Positions 36,002-43,077 of a stretch of 43,170 nt of DNA are shown in pieces. The stretch covers positions 1 to 43,170 of the forward strand of contig DAHXNZ010000013.1 of the NCBI GenBank assembly GCA_027365105.1, written 5' to 3'. The translations under genes and the position numbers were made by a program. The notes beneath the pieces were generated by a model. That model worked only from the letters and a program-made list of their open reading frames with translations. It did no database searches and had not been told where the DNA came from. Every line of letters begins with the position of its first letter. The first letter of the stretch is position 1. The stretch comes from Thermoplasmata archaeon (GTDB taxonomy: Archaea; Thermoplasmatota; Thermoplasmata; Lutacidiplasmatales; UBA184).

Positions 36002-38543
36002 AGCCCGAGCGCGGCGCGGCTCGCCCCGACCCCGACGGGCGGGCAGCCCCCACGACGTGGAGCGTTCCGGTGGGCTCGGGCGGAGGGGGCGCCGATCGAC
36101 GGCCGCTCCGGCGAGCCTGAACGACGCCGAAAAGCACGCCGGCGACCCCGATGGCCAGGCCCACGAGGAGGGCGTAGGCACCGAGCGGCGGGAGCCCAAG
36201 GATCGACGGTTCGGGGGCCGGCGGCGCCACCGTGATCGTGAAATTGGCCAGCCGGACGTACGGGCCGAGCGTCGCCCGGACCGACAGGGCGACTGGGCCG
36301 GATCGCTGCGGGGCGACGAAGGTGATCGCCGCTCCCTGCGTCGAGTTCAGCGAGCCCGCACCGCGCACCAACGTCCAATGATACTGGATGCTGGAGGGGC
36401 AGGCCCCCGGGGCGCAGGCCGGGAGGGCGGCGAGGGCCACCCCTCCTCCCGGGGCGACGGTGGGGCTCGGCGGGGCGACCGAGACGCTTCGGAACGACGC
36501 GTTCGACAGAATCGAGACCGAACTTCCCCCGGCGTCCGTGACGTAGGTCGCACCATTCGGGAGGAGCGCGGCCGCGATCGGCTGGCTCCCCACCGGAATC
36601 GATCCGACCGGGCGGCCGGTTCCCGGGGCGATCGCCGTCAGGTTCGACGATCCATAGTTGACGACGTACAGGAGCCCCCCCGGCCCGTCCACGAGGACCC
36701 CCATCGGGTCGGCCCCGACGGGGATCGGGGCGCCCACGGTGTCGGAGGTCAGGTTGAACGGGATGAGCGTGCCGTTCTTGAAAGAGGCGATGTACAGTTC
36801 GGATCCGTCGGGGGCGACGCCCATCAGGGTCGGGCCGGAGCCGACACGGTAGGTGCCGACCACCGTGTTGGTTCCGGGATCGATCACGCTCAGGGTATTG
36901 GATCGGTAGTTCGTGACGAAGATCTCGCCGCCGTCGACCGGAGCGTAGACCAACCCATAGGGGGTCTGTCCGACCGGGATCGACGCGAGGATCGAGCGGT
37001 GGGCCGGATCGATGACCTGGACCACATCGATGTGGCCGCAGCCGACGTAGAGGTCGTGGGAAACCGGATCGAGAGCGAGGGAGGTGGGACCCTCGCCCAC
37101 CGGGATCGTGGCGACGACGGCGTTCCGGGCGGGATCGATGACGCTCAGGGTGGACGAGTGGTGATTGTCGACGTAGATCAAATCGTCGAACGGGTCATAG
37201 AGGGCGAGGGACGGCTCGATCCCGGTCGGGATCAGGCCGACCAGTTGATCGCGGGTCACATTGATGACCGCGACGCTGTCGTTTCCGCCGAGGGGCACGA
37301 AGAGCTCGGAGGTGGCGGGGTCGTAGGCCAGGCCGCGGGGGGCCGTGGCGACCGTGAGGGTGCCCACAATCTGGGGGTGGAGCCCGAAGATCCGGCTCAC
37401 GTTGAGGCTCTGGGCGTTGGTCGAATAGACCACTCCGTTTCCCACCGTGACCGAGCTGGGGGCCGTGCCCACAGCGACCGTCCCGACGAGGAGGTTGGTC
37501 GAGGCATTCAGGACCGAGACGAGGCCCGATTGGAACCCGGCGACGTAGACGGCGTTGTCGGCGGCCGAATAGGCGATCGCCCTCGGGCCTCCCCCGATCG
37601 AGAGGTTCTCCACGGTACGGGAGCCGAACGGAGGAACGACGGAGACCGTGCCCGAGCCAAAGTTCGAGACGTAGATGTTTCCCGTGAGGCTGGCCACGGT
37701 CACGCCGACCGGGCCGAGGCCCACCGGGACCTGGGCGAGGGCTGTCCGGCGGACCGGATCGATGACCGAGACGGTGGCCGAGCCGTTGTTCGCCACGTAG
37801 AGCCGGCCATCGATCGGGTCGAAGGCGATGCCGGAGGGGCGCTGGCCGACACCGATGGACCCGACCAGGCTTCCGTTGAGCGTACTGACGACCAGGACCG
37901 AGTCGGCGGCCGTGTCGGTCACGAAGAGATCGTCCCCTCCCGGCCCGAGGGCGAGGCCGACCGGTACCGCCCCCGCGGGTAGCGGGATGGTTCCGACCAC
38001 CCGGTCGGTGGCCGACGAGAGGACGCTCACGTTGGAGGATCCGGCGTTGGCGACGTAGACGAGGTCCGCCCCCCCGATATCCTGGGCGACCATCGCACCC
38101 GATCCGGCCCCGACCACCGCCTGGGCAAGGAGGGAACCGGTGGTGGCGTTCAGCACCAGGAGATGGCCGGAGGGGCAGACCACCCAGAGCTCATTCAGGG
38201 CCGGGAGGGCGAGGCTGCCGTTGGGGCCATGGGGGGCATGGACAATGTAGGGGGCCGCAGTGGGAAGACTGCAGGGGGGTGCCGGAGCATTCTGCGGTAA
38301 CCGGCTCCCGTTCAGGAGATTGAGGGTGTAGGCCGGATAGGGCAGTCCGTTGGCAGTCGGCGAGGAACCCTCCGATCCGGAGGAGTTCACGCCCTTCACG
38401 GGTCCCCCGATCCTTCCGCCGACCGATCCGACCGGCGTCAAGATGCCCGCCAAGAGCATCAGCGTGAGGACGAAACAGGCCGCCGGGGCTCCGGCTCTCC
38501 ACCCCGCGACCATCCAGTGAGCAACGAGAACCTGCCGCCTCAT
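35928..38543 (-). CDS. YVTN beta-propeller surface protein with PKD-like domain and C-terminal anchor
   Basis: 871 residues. A signal-like hydrophobic stretch lies at about 20-38 ('AACFVLTLMLLAGIL'). Residues about 120-690 are some thirteen or fourteen YVTN repeats of about 42 residues, with cores such as 'GRLYVANNGSATVSVIDP' and 'ILASIPVGQTPYGLVYAPVDG', probably making two seven-bladed propellers. A cysteine-containing Ig/PKD-like domain follows (about 695-785, 'YHWTLVRGAGSLNSTQGAAI'). A single membrane helix near 795-815 and a long basic tail end the protein. N-x-S/T sequons are frequent, which fits a glycosylated surface protein. It is simpler than the giant protein at 10899 but uses the same propeller type. 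Its 3' end overlaps the convergent radical SAM gene by 74 bases. Confidence 0.88.
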   Translation of the reverse strand: MRRQVLVAHWMVAGWRAGAPAACFVLTLMLLAGILTPVGSVGGRIGGPVKGVNSSGSEGSSPTANGLPYPAYTLNLLNGSRLPQNAPAPPCSLPTAAPYIVHAPHGPNGSLALPALNELWVVCPSGHLLVLNATTGSLLAQAVVGAGSGAMVAQDIGGADLVYVANAGSSNVSVLSSATDRVVGTIPLPAGAVPVGLALGPGGDDLFVTDTAADSVLVVSTLNGSLVGSIGVGQRPSGIAFDPIDGRLYVANNGSATVSVIDPVRRTALAQVPVGLGPVGVTVASLTGNIYVSNFGSGTVSVVPPFGSRTVENLSIGGGPRAIAYSAADNAVYVAGFQSGLVSVLNASTNLLVGTVAVGTAPSSVTVGNGVVYSTNAQSLNVSRIFGLHPQIVGTLTVATAPRGLAYDPATSELFVPLGGNDSVAVINVTRDQLVGLIPTGIEPSLALYDPFDDLIYVDNHHSSTLSVIDPARNAVVATIPVGEGPTSLALDPVSHDLYVGCGHIDVVQVIDPAHRSILASIPVGQTPYGLVYAPVDGGEIFVTNYRSNTLSVIDPGTNTVVGTYRVGSGPTLMGVAPDGSELYIASFKNGTLIPFNLTSDTVGAPIPVGADPMGVLVDGPGGLLYVVNYGSSNLTAIAPGTGRPVGSIPVGSQPIAAALLPNGATYVTDAGGSSVSILSNASFRSVSVAPPSPTVAPGGGVALAALPACAPGACPSSIQYHWTLVRGAGSLNSTQGAAITFVAPQRSGPVALSVRATLGPYVRLANFTITVAPPAPEPSILGLPPLGAYALLVGLAIGVAGVLFGVVQARRSGRRSAPPPPEPTGTLHVVGAARPSGSGRAAPRSGFSRRGREFAGRFGVGVGRSGSPRQ

Positions 38544-39075
38544 CTACTTTCTGGGGCGCGGGTCGCGTCCCGGGTTTCCTTGCCGACACCGGCTCATCGG
38601 TCGAGGGACGGCGGGCGGTCGAGACCCGCCTCTCCAGGATCTCCCCGAACTACTCGCGGTGGGCTACCCCTCCACCACCCGGACCGCCTCCGGTACCACC
38701 GTCTCCAGCGCCACCGACCCACCGTCACACCAACACGCTGGTCGACACCTCGTTCCTTGACGGGACCCCGCCTTGGACGGGCATGCACTCCGGCTGTCGG
38801 GACGAGCCGGGGACCTCCGAGGTGGCTCTCTCCACCAGCGTCAATGTGATTCCCACCACGGTCGAACCCAACCCGGTCCACACGACCGTTTCATCGACCG
38901 GGCCGACCACCTCCACGATGAGCACCACCCCCGGACCCGGCTGACGGTGTGTACTGCTCCTTTCGCGTAGAGCTGTCAGCAGACTTTTGCGAACCGGCAG
39001 GCCTGCCCATGCGTGCGGCTTCGGACCAGGCGGGATGTGGCGCGGGGCCCATCCGGTCCGTGGTGACGGGGGGAA
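38544..39075. other. Intergenic region with a start-less S/T/P-rich open frame
   Basis: About 530 bases between the surface-protein start and the next operon's end. On the plus strand a frame ending at 38944 encodes a proline-rich then threonine/serine-rich sequence ('TSVNVIPTTVEPNPVHTTV', 'STGPTTSTMSTTPGPG'). That resembles the stalk of a surface protein, but there is no start codon, signal or domain. It may be a remnant or chance. Confidence 0.35.
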
Positions 39076-40002
39076 TCAACTCTCCCGAAGGACGAGGTCC
39101 TCGTGCGTTTCGGGAAGGAAGACGTGAAGTTCTGCGCGATCAGGATCGAGAGTCAGCGTATGGGCTCCGGGTCCGGTCCGGTACGTCCCGACCGGTTGAT
39201 CGGGGCGAACGGAGAAGACGTCCACCACTCCCGGCTCCCCGATCGCGACATAGAGGTGGTGGAGGTGGGGGTCCAGCCAGAGGACGTCGGGCGGCCCGGC
39301 CAGGACGCCCACATGATCGGCCCGACCGGACGGAATCTCCACGCTGATGAGCGTCCCGTCATCGCACGCGCAAAGAAGTCGGTGACCGGACGGATCCTGC
39401 TCTAAGCCGTGCGGCCCCTGGGCCGGGATCGGAATTACCCGGTCGATGCGGTTCAGGTCATTCGCGGCGACGACTGCGATCCCCGGCGGATCCGCGACAT
39501 TCACATAGAATGCATCAGTCGGCGGATGATAGATTCCCCAGCGGGTTCGTCCCGGAGCCCGGAGTCGAGCGACCTCCCGGCCATCGTCGATGTCCACGAA
39601 GGACAGCGTGGGCGGAGCGTCCGGAAGCGCCGGGTTCCCGACGCCGGCGACCATGAGGATGCCGTGCTTCGGCTCGAAGGCCATTCCATTGGGGCGCGCT
39701 CCCGTGGGAACCCGGAACAATTCCCGTCCGGAGTCCAGATCGAAGATGCTGGCCGAGTCCTCCGCCCGATTCGAGGTAAACAGCCGCCGGGGCCTCTCGG
39801 CCGTCCAAACCCCGGCCACGCCGCGCAGATTCCGGAGGGACTCCACGTAGCGGCGGCCCGCAAGGTCAATCACGTCGACGGCATCGTTGGAGGTGTGGGC
39901 CACGTAGAGGCGGGCAGTTTGTCGATCCACGGCGGCGTGGTCGAATCCGCCGTCCGGAGGGTGCGGCGGTAGGGCAATACGGGCCACCTCGGAGAGACTC
40001 AT
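39076..40002 (-). CDS. Cytosolic YncE/YVTN-type beta-propeller protein
   Basis: 308 residues, seven propeller blades ('RLYVAHTSNDAVDVIDLAG', 'RRLFTSNRAEDSASIFDLD', 'HGILMVAGVGNPALPDAPP', 'HHLYVAIGEPGVVDVFSV'), without signal peptide or membrane anchor. That separates it from the two surface propellers in this window. I chose ATG 40002 because GGAGG lies five bases before it; ATG 40014 is an alternative. It follows the ChrB-like genes by 37 bases on the same strand and probably shares their transcript. Propellers of this kind are binding scaffolds; a role as a metal- or redox-linked partner of the chromate-resistance domains is only suggested by position. Confidence 0.82.
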   Translation of the reverse strand: MSLSEVARIALPPHPPDGGFDHAAVDRQTARLYVAHTSNDAVDVIDLAGRRYVESLRNLRGVAGVWTAERPRRLFTSNRAEDSASIFDLDSGRELFRVPTGARPNGMAFEPKHGILMVAGVGNPALPDAPPTLSFVDIDDGREVARLRAPGRTRWGIYHPPTDAFYVNVADPPGIAVVAANDLNRIDRVIPIPAQGPHGLEQDPSGHRLLCACDDGTLISVEIPSGRADHVGVLAGPPDVLWLDPHLHHLYVAIGEPGVVDVFSVRPDQPVGTYRTGPGAHTLTLDPDRAELHVFLPETHEDLVLRES

Positions 40003-40039
40003 CGAACCCTCCATCCCCCGCCCCGCATGCCGTCCCCTG

Positions 40040-40339
40040 TCATCGGCGGCTCCGGGGGGGTCTCGACCGGGGCCGGGCAACGGCCCGGACCAAACCCGAG
40101 AGCGGCGTCGCGAGGAACACCCACGCGTGGCCCCCCCAGTTCTCGATATCGTGAGCCAGGTCGGCCACTCGTAGCCGATTCAAGGGTGTATCGACGATAA
40201 CGAAGAGCGCCCGGTGCAGCGGGAGAGCTTCCATCTGCCGAAGCCGTCGCCACACGGAAACCCGATAGCGGCTCGGTTCCCCGGGTAGCCGATACCCCAG
40301 CAGCAGTGGGCGCGCCGGCGGGGCCGACTTCGGGGTCAA
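40040..40339 (-). CDS. ChrB N-terminal-domain-like protein
   Basis: 99 residues resembling the N-terminal domain of ChrB, the bacterial chromate-responsive regulator. Key blocks are 'LLLGYRLPGEPSRYRVSVWRR' (read as GYRLPGEPSRYRVSVWRRL) and 'LPLHRALFVI', followed by 'RLRVADLAHDIENWGGHAWVF'. In bacterial ChrB this domain precedes the Chrome_Resist domain in one chain. Here it is a separate, later gene, starting by ATGA overlap with the Chrome_Resist gene at 40336. The last 20 residues are R/P-rich. Assignment is by motif; the protein is short for a complete DNA-binding regulator. Confidence 0.7.
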   Translation of the reverse strand: MTPKSAPPARPLLLGYRLPGEPSRYRVSVWRRLRQMEALPLHRALFVIVDTPLNRLRVADLAHDIENWGGHAWVFLATPLSGLVRAVARPRSRPPRSRR

Positions 40340-40761
40340 GGTCCCCCGGTTCCGCGATAGAACTGATAGAGCCCTTCGAAGACAGGCTCGGAGTGGGAGA
40401 GGACCTCGCCATCATCGGGTTCGGCCAGGAGGAACCCGTAGAGCAGGATCTCGAGCCCGCGCGACTCCGGAAGGCGGAACTCGGCGAGATCGATGTCACG
40501 GACGAGTTCGGCCAATCGGGTGAGCCCGGGGTCGTTCCGAGGGCAGCGGGCCCGGTACTTCGCGAGGAACGCATCGAAGGTGACCTTTCCATCGTGGTGG
40601 CCCAGCTCGGCCGCGGGCAGGTCGAAGGGGGTCGCGCGGAGGGGGGGCTTCTCATGCGGGCCGACGAACAGAAAGGTGGCCTTGGGGTCGACAAATCGAT
40701 GGATGAACCACGCGGACGCACATCGATCAACATGGGGACGACGCTCGGTGACCCACTTCAT
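40336..40761 (-). CDS. Chromate-resistance domain protein (ChrB C-terminal type)
   Basis: 141 residues. 'KWVTERRPHVDRCASAWFIHRFVDP' (seen as WVTERRPHVDRCASAWFIHR), 'TPFDLPAAELGHHDGKVTFDAFL' (core FDLPAAELGHHDGKVTFDAF) and 'LAELVRDIDLAEF' match the Chrome_Resist domain, the C-terminal half of ChrB. The motif around D-R-C-A keeps the cysteine usual in the family, and H-H in 'LGHHDGK' may bind a metal. It is 35 bases downstream of a longer paralogue and overlaps the ChrB-N-like gene by four bases. The domain's biochemical role in chromate resistance is not firmly known. Confidence 0.83.
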   Translation of the reverse strand: MKWVTERRPHVDRCASAWFIHRFVDPKATFLFVGPHEKPPLRATPFDLPAAELGHHDGKVTFDAFLAKYRARCPRNDPGLTRLAELVRDIDLAEFRLPESRGLEILLYGFLLAEPDDGEVLSHSEPVFEGLYQFYRGTGGP

Positions 40762-40796
40762 GCCGCGGAGCCGCTCCTGGGTTCAGGAGGCCGGGC

Positions 40797-41261
40797 TCAA
40801 TGCCCGGTGTGCTCGAGTTTTCCCTTCTCCTCCACCTTCCACTTGCAGTAGGCGTAGAGCGCATCGTAGAGGGGAAACTGGAGGCGCTGGTTCTCGAGGT
40901 CGTCCTTGGCCAGCATCCGAAAGCCCGTGGCCGCCGCTTCCAACCCGGCCGCCTCCACTTCGCTACCGGACCCGCCGTCAGCGACCCGGACGATCTTGGC
41001 GAGTTCAAGCAGCGCGGGGTCCTTGAGCTTGTACTTCTTGATGACGGCATCGAAGCTGACGAACTGCCGTCCGTCCTCCTCGAAGTGAAAGAGTTCGGCG
41101 CCCGGGATATCGAAGGGGGTGGCGCCCTCCCGATGGGCCACGTCCATCACCTTGTCCTTCGGGACGTACAGGAAAACCGCGTCCGGATCGACGAACTTCT
41201 GAATCAGCCACGGGCATGCGATCCGATCGACCCTCGCCTTCTCTCGGGTTACCCACTTCAT
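40797..41261 (-). CDS. Chromate-resistance domain protein (ChrB C-terminal type), first gene of the operon
   Basis: 154 residues. 'KWVTREKARVDRIACPWLIQKFVDP' (seen as TREKARVDRIACPWLIQKF), 'VFLYVPKDKVMDVAHREGATPFDIPGAEL' (core GATPFDIPGAEL) and 'FVSFDAVIKKY' are the Chrome_Resist signature; D-R-I-A-C-P-W is the family's most conserved segment. The C-terminal 'AAGLEAAATGFRMLAKDDLENQRL' matches the usual helical end. It is a diverged paralogue of the gene at 40336. A strong G-rich Shine-Dalgarno-like stretch (GGGGGAGGGGGT) precedes the ATG, and a palindrome next to a TATA-like box lies just upstream, so it is the lead gene of a regulated operon. No chromate transporter (ChrA) is in the window. 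Confidence 0.88.
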   Translation of the reverse strand: MKWVTREKARVDRIACPWLIQKFVDPDAVFLYVPKDKVMDVAHREGATPFDIPGAELFHFEEDGRQFVSFDAVIKKYKLKDPALLELAKIVRVADGGSGSEVEAAGLEAAATGFRMLAKDDLENQRLQFPLYDALYAYCKWKVEEKGKLEHTGH

Positions 41262-41290
41262 GGTCGTACCCCCTCCCCCATGAATCCCTC

Positions 41291-41316
41291 AGTAATAGCT
41301 GTAACGGACGTTACAG
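41291..41316 (-). promoter_or_regulatory. Promoter and 18-bp palindromic operator of the chromate-resistance operon
   Basis: CTGTAACG-GA-CGTTACAG (41299-41316) is a perfect inverted repeat with eight-base arms. It directly adjoins, and slightly overlaps, a TATA-like AGCTATTACT on the minus strand (41291-41300), which sits about 33 bases before the ATG at 41261. A dimeric regulator bound here would overlap the TFB/BRE site. The sequence is seen directly; the regulator is unknown. Confidence 0.65.
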
Positions 41317-41415
41317 ATCCAGCTGAATCCGTGTCTCAACCGGGGGTGAATCGTAGCTGCGTCTGGTAGTGGAATCCTTGACGGTGCTGCTCGGTCGAAA
41401 CACCTACATAATCTA

Positions 41416-41430
41416 ATACATACTATGTAT
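41416..41430 (+). repeat. Perfect palindrome over the IS start codon
   Basis: ATACATA-C-TATGTAT, a seven-base inverted repeat around one base, covers the first possible start codon (41425) and part of the second (41429). It could be an operator, an mRNA hairpin limiting transposase synthesis, or part of the element's terminal region. Confidence 0.55.
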
Positions 41431-41848
41431 GAGTATGTCCGTCTCCATCCGCACCACCAACAACCACGGCCACCCCTACCGGCAGCGGGTCGAATACACC
41501 TGGGACTCCCAGGCGAAGCGGTGCCGTATTCGGGTTCTCGAGAACCTCGGCCCCGTTGCTCCCATCTACCGTCGCGCCGGGGGTCTCCCCGCCTATTCCC
41601 TTCCCTACGAACCGACCTCCTTCGGTACGCTCGCCCTCCAAGTCATGAACCAGGAGCTGACCCCCCGACAGGTCCTCGACCAGGTCAAGGAACTGCTCCC
41701 CGAGCCTCCACCCGCCCACCAGCTCGAGGCCGTGGGCATTCGCTACGACCTGGGGGAAAAAACGCTCCAGTTGCTCCTCTGGACCCGCTCGCCCTCCGAC
41801 CGATCCCGCCGTGCCCGCGCCACCCCCACCAAGCGCTCGCGCCGCTGA
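41429..41848 (+). CDS. IS transposase, upstream frame (ORFA)
   Basis: 139 residues. The beginning 'RTTNNHGHPYRQRVEYTWD' followed by 'KRCRIRVLENLGPVAP' matches the N-terminal beta-rich module of IS1634-type transposases, where a short hydrophobic sequence and 'R..vl..LG' precede the DDE core. The rest ('FGTLALQVMNQELTPRQVLDQ', 'YDLGEKTLQLLLWT') also looks like real protein. After about residue 112 the frame loses protein character and ends in R-S-R-R. At that point an AAAAAA tract could move ribosomes into the -1 frame, where the catalytic part is encoded. Alone, this product would lack the catalytic core and might act as a regulator. Confidence 0.7.
   Translation: MSMSVSIRTTNNHGHPYRQRVEYTWDSQAKRCRIRVLENLGPVAPIYRRAGGLPAYSLPYEPTSFGTLALQVMNQELTPRQVLDQVKELLPEPPPAHQLEAVGIRYDLGEKTLQLLLWTRSPSDRSRRARATPTKRSRR
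41757..41762 (+). other. A6 tract, possible -1 frameshift site
   Basis: GGGGG-AAAAAA-CG places codons GAA-AAA-ACG in the upstream frame. A -1 slip on the A run continues into the downstream frame (AAC GCT CCA ...), joining the two parts of the transposase. Many insertion sequences use such A tracts, but this one is not the ideal A-AAA-AAN heptamer in phase. Confidence 0.4.
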
Positions 41849-43077
41849 GGAGCCACACTCACCCGATCCGCACCCTGCGGGGCGGGACCCCGCTCACCGT
41901 CACAACCTGGGGGTGCCGCCACGGTTGCCCTGAGGCTTGCTACACGCCTCCGCTCCGGCCTCACCTGGTCGCGCCGCATCGACGCAACGGCTACGATCTC
42001 CTCCTTGCCGTCGGGCTCTTGCGCTACGCCCTCCAGCAGACGGTCGACGAGACGGTCACCTTCCTGAGGTTCGTGGGTCCGACGCTCTCCCGGGCGACGG
42101 TGGCCCGCCTCGGTCGGGAGTGTCTCGTCCGATGGGCGATGCTTTGCGAGGAGCGACTCCCGCCCCGAATCCGAACCCTCCCGGTCTGGGTTCCGCAGAT
42201 CGATGGGACGGTGGAGGAGGGAGGTCCGGTGACGTTCCGGGCCCGGGAGGCGTTCACCGGGGTGACGCAGCTGGCGCGGCAGCTCGCCTCGGAGAACAAG
42301 GAGGAGGTTGTCGGGTTCCTTCGAGAGCTGCGGGCGAAGTATGGCGTTCCGAGACTGGGGATGCGGGACCTGTCCGAGACGCTGCGAGAGGCGTGGGAGG
42401 CCGTCTACCCGGGGGTTCCCCAGGCGGAGGACCCTTGGCACGCGCTGAACGATGCCGGGCCGAAGATCCTGGCGGACTACGAGCCGACCAAGGCAGCACT
42501 CGTGGGACGCCACGGACTCTCGGACCTGACGACATGGTCGCGAGGACTTCCGACCCGGGGGTCGACGGTCGAGGCGTGGGAGCAGGTCGGGGTCCGGCTG
42601 GCGTTGGAATGGATTGAGGGGGCGCGGATCCACCCGGGAGGGTTTCCGTGGCGGCTCGCCTACCTCGAGGTGGGGCGACGGGTGCGCTGGGTACGCGAGT
42701 GGGCGCGGTCGATGATCGAAGGGAACGCTCGGCGAGGGCTGTTCGTGTCGGAGGTGGTCACCCTGCGGGACCGGGCGGCACGGCTGCTGTCTCGGGAAGG
42801 GGTTCAGCTCCATCTGGGTTGTCTGGAGGGGGAGGCATCGCTCTGGGGGGAGATACGCCGGTCGATGCGAATGGATCGTAGCTCGAGGCGACGGATGGCG
42901 TTGGGTCTGCTGACCGGGTCGGAGGTGGCGGAGGCGAAGCGAGAGATCGCGGAGGCCGGGGCTCGGTTTCGGAGTCGGGGAGACTGGGCGGTAGCGATCT
43001 GGGAGGGGGTCGAGAGATTCTTTCGGGAGCACGAGGCGTATCTGTCCTGCCCTCCCGCTGACTTAGGCAGCAGGTAG
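41761..43077 (+). CDS. IS transposase, downstream frame (catalytic part)
   Basis: About 438 residues from the A6 tract onward. A 'WGCRHGCPEAC' cysteine pair followed by 'RPHLVAPHRRNGYDLLLAVGLLRYAL' (core VAPHRRNGYDLLLAVGLLR) and 'QTVDETVTFLRF...GPTLSRATVARLG' is the DNA-binding region of IS1634-like elements. 'VWVPQIDGTVEEGG' supplies a probable first catalytic aspartate. 'LGMRDLSETLREAWEAVYPGVP' with 'DPWHALNDAGPKIL' would hold the second, and 'ARSMIEGNARRGLF' the likely glutamate. The frame is open back to 41425, but before about 41850 it reads like noise opposite real ORFA coding, and no good start codon lies near. Expression by frameshift from ORFA is therefore the best model. The frame has no internal stop, so the element may be active. 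Confidence 0.7.
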   Translation, partial: NAPVAPLDPLALRPIPPCPRHPHQALAPLRSHTHPIRTLRGGTPLTVTTWGCRHGCPEACYTPPLRPHLVAPHRRNGYDLLLAVGLLRYALQQTVDETVTFLRFVGPTLSRATVARLGRECLVRWAMLCEERLPPRIRTLPVWVPQIDGTVEEGGPVTFRAREAFTGVTQLARQLASENKEEVVGFLRELRAKYGVPRLGMRDLSETLREAWEAVYPGVPQAEDPWHALNDAGPKILADYEPTKAALVGRHGLSDLTTWSRGLPTRGSTVEAWEQVGVRLALEWIEGARIHPGGFPWRLAYLEVGRRVRWVREWARSMIEGNARRGLFVSEVVTLRDRAARLLSREGVQLHLGCLEGEASLWGEIRRSMRMDRSSRRRMALGLLTGSEVAEAKREIAEAGARFRSRGDWAVAIWEGVERFFREHEAYLSCPPADLGSR

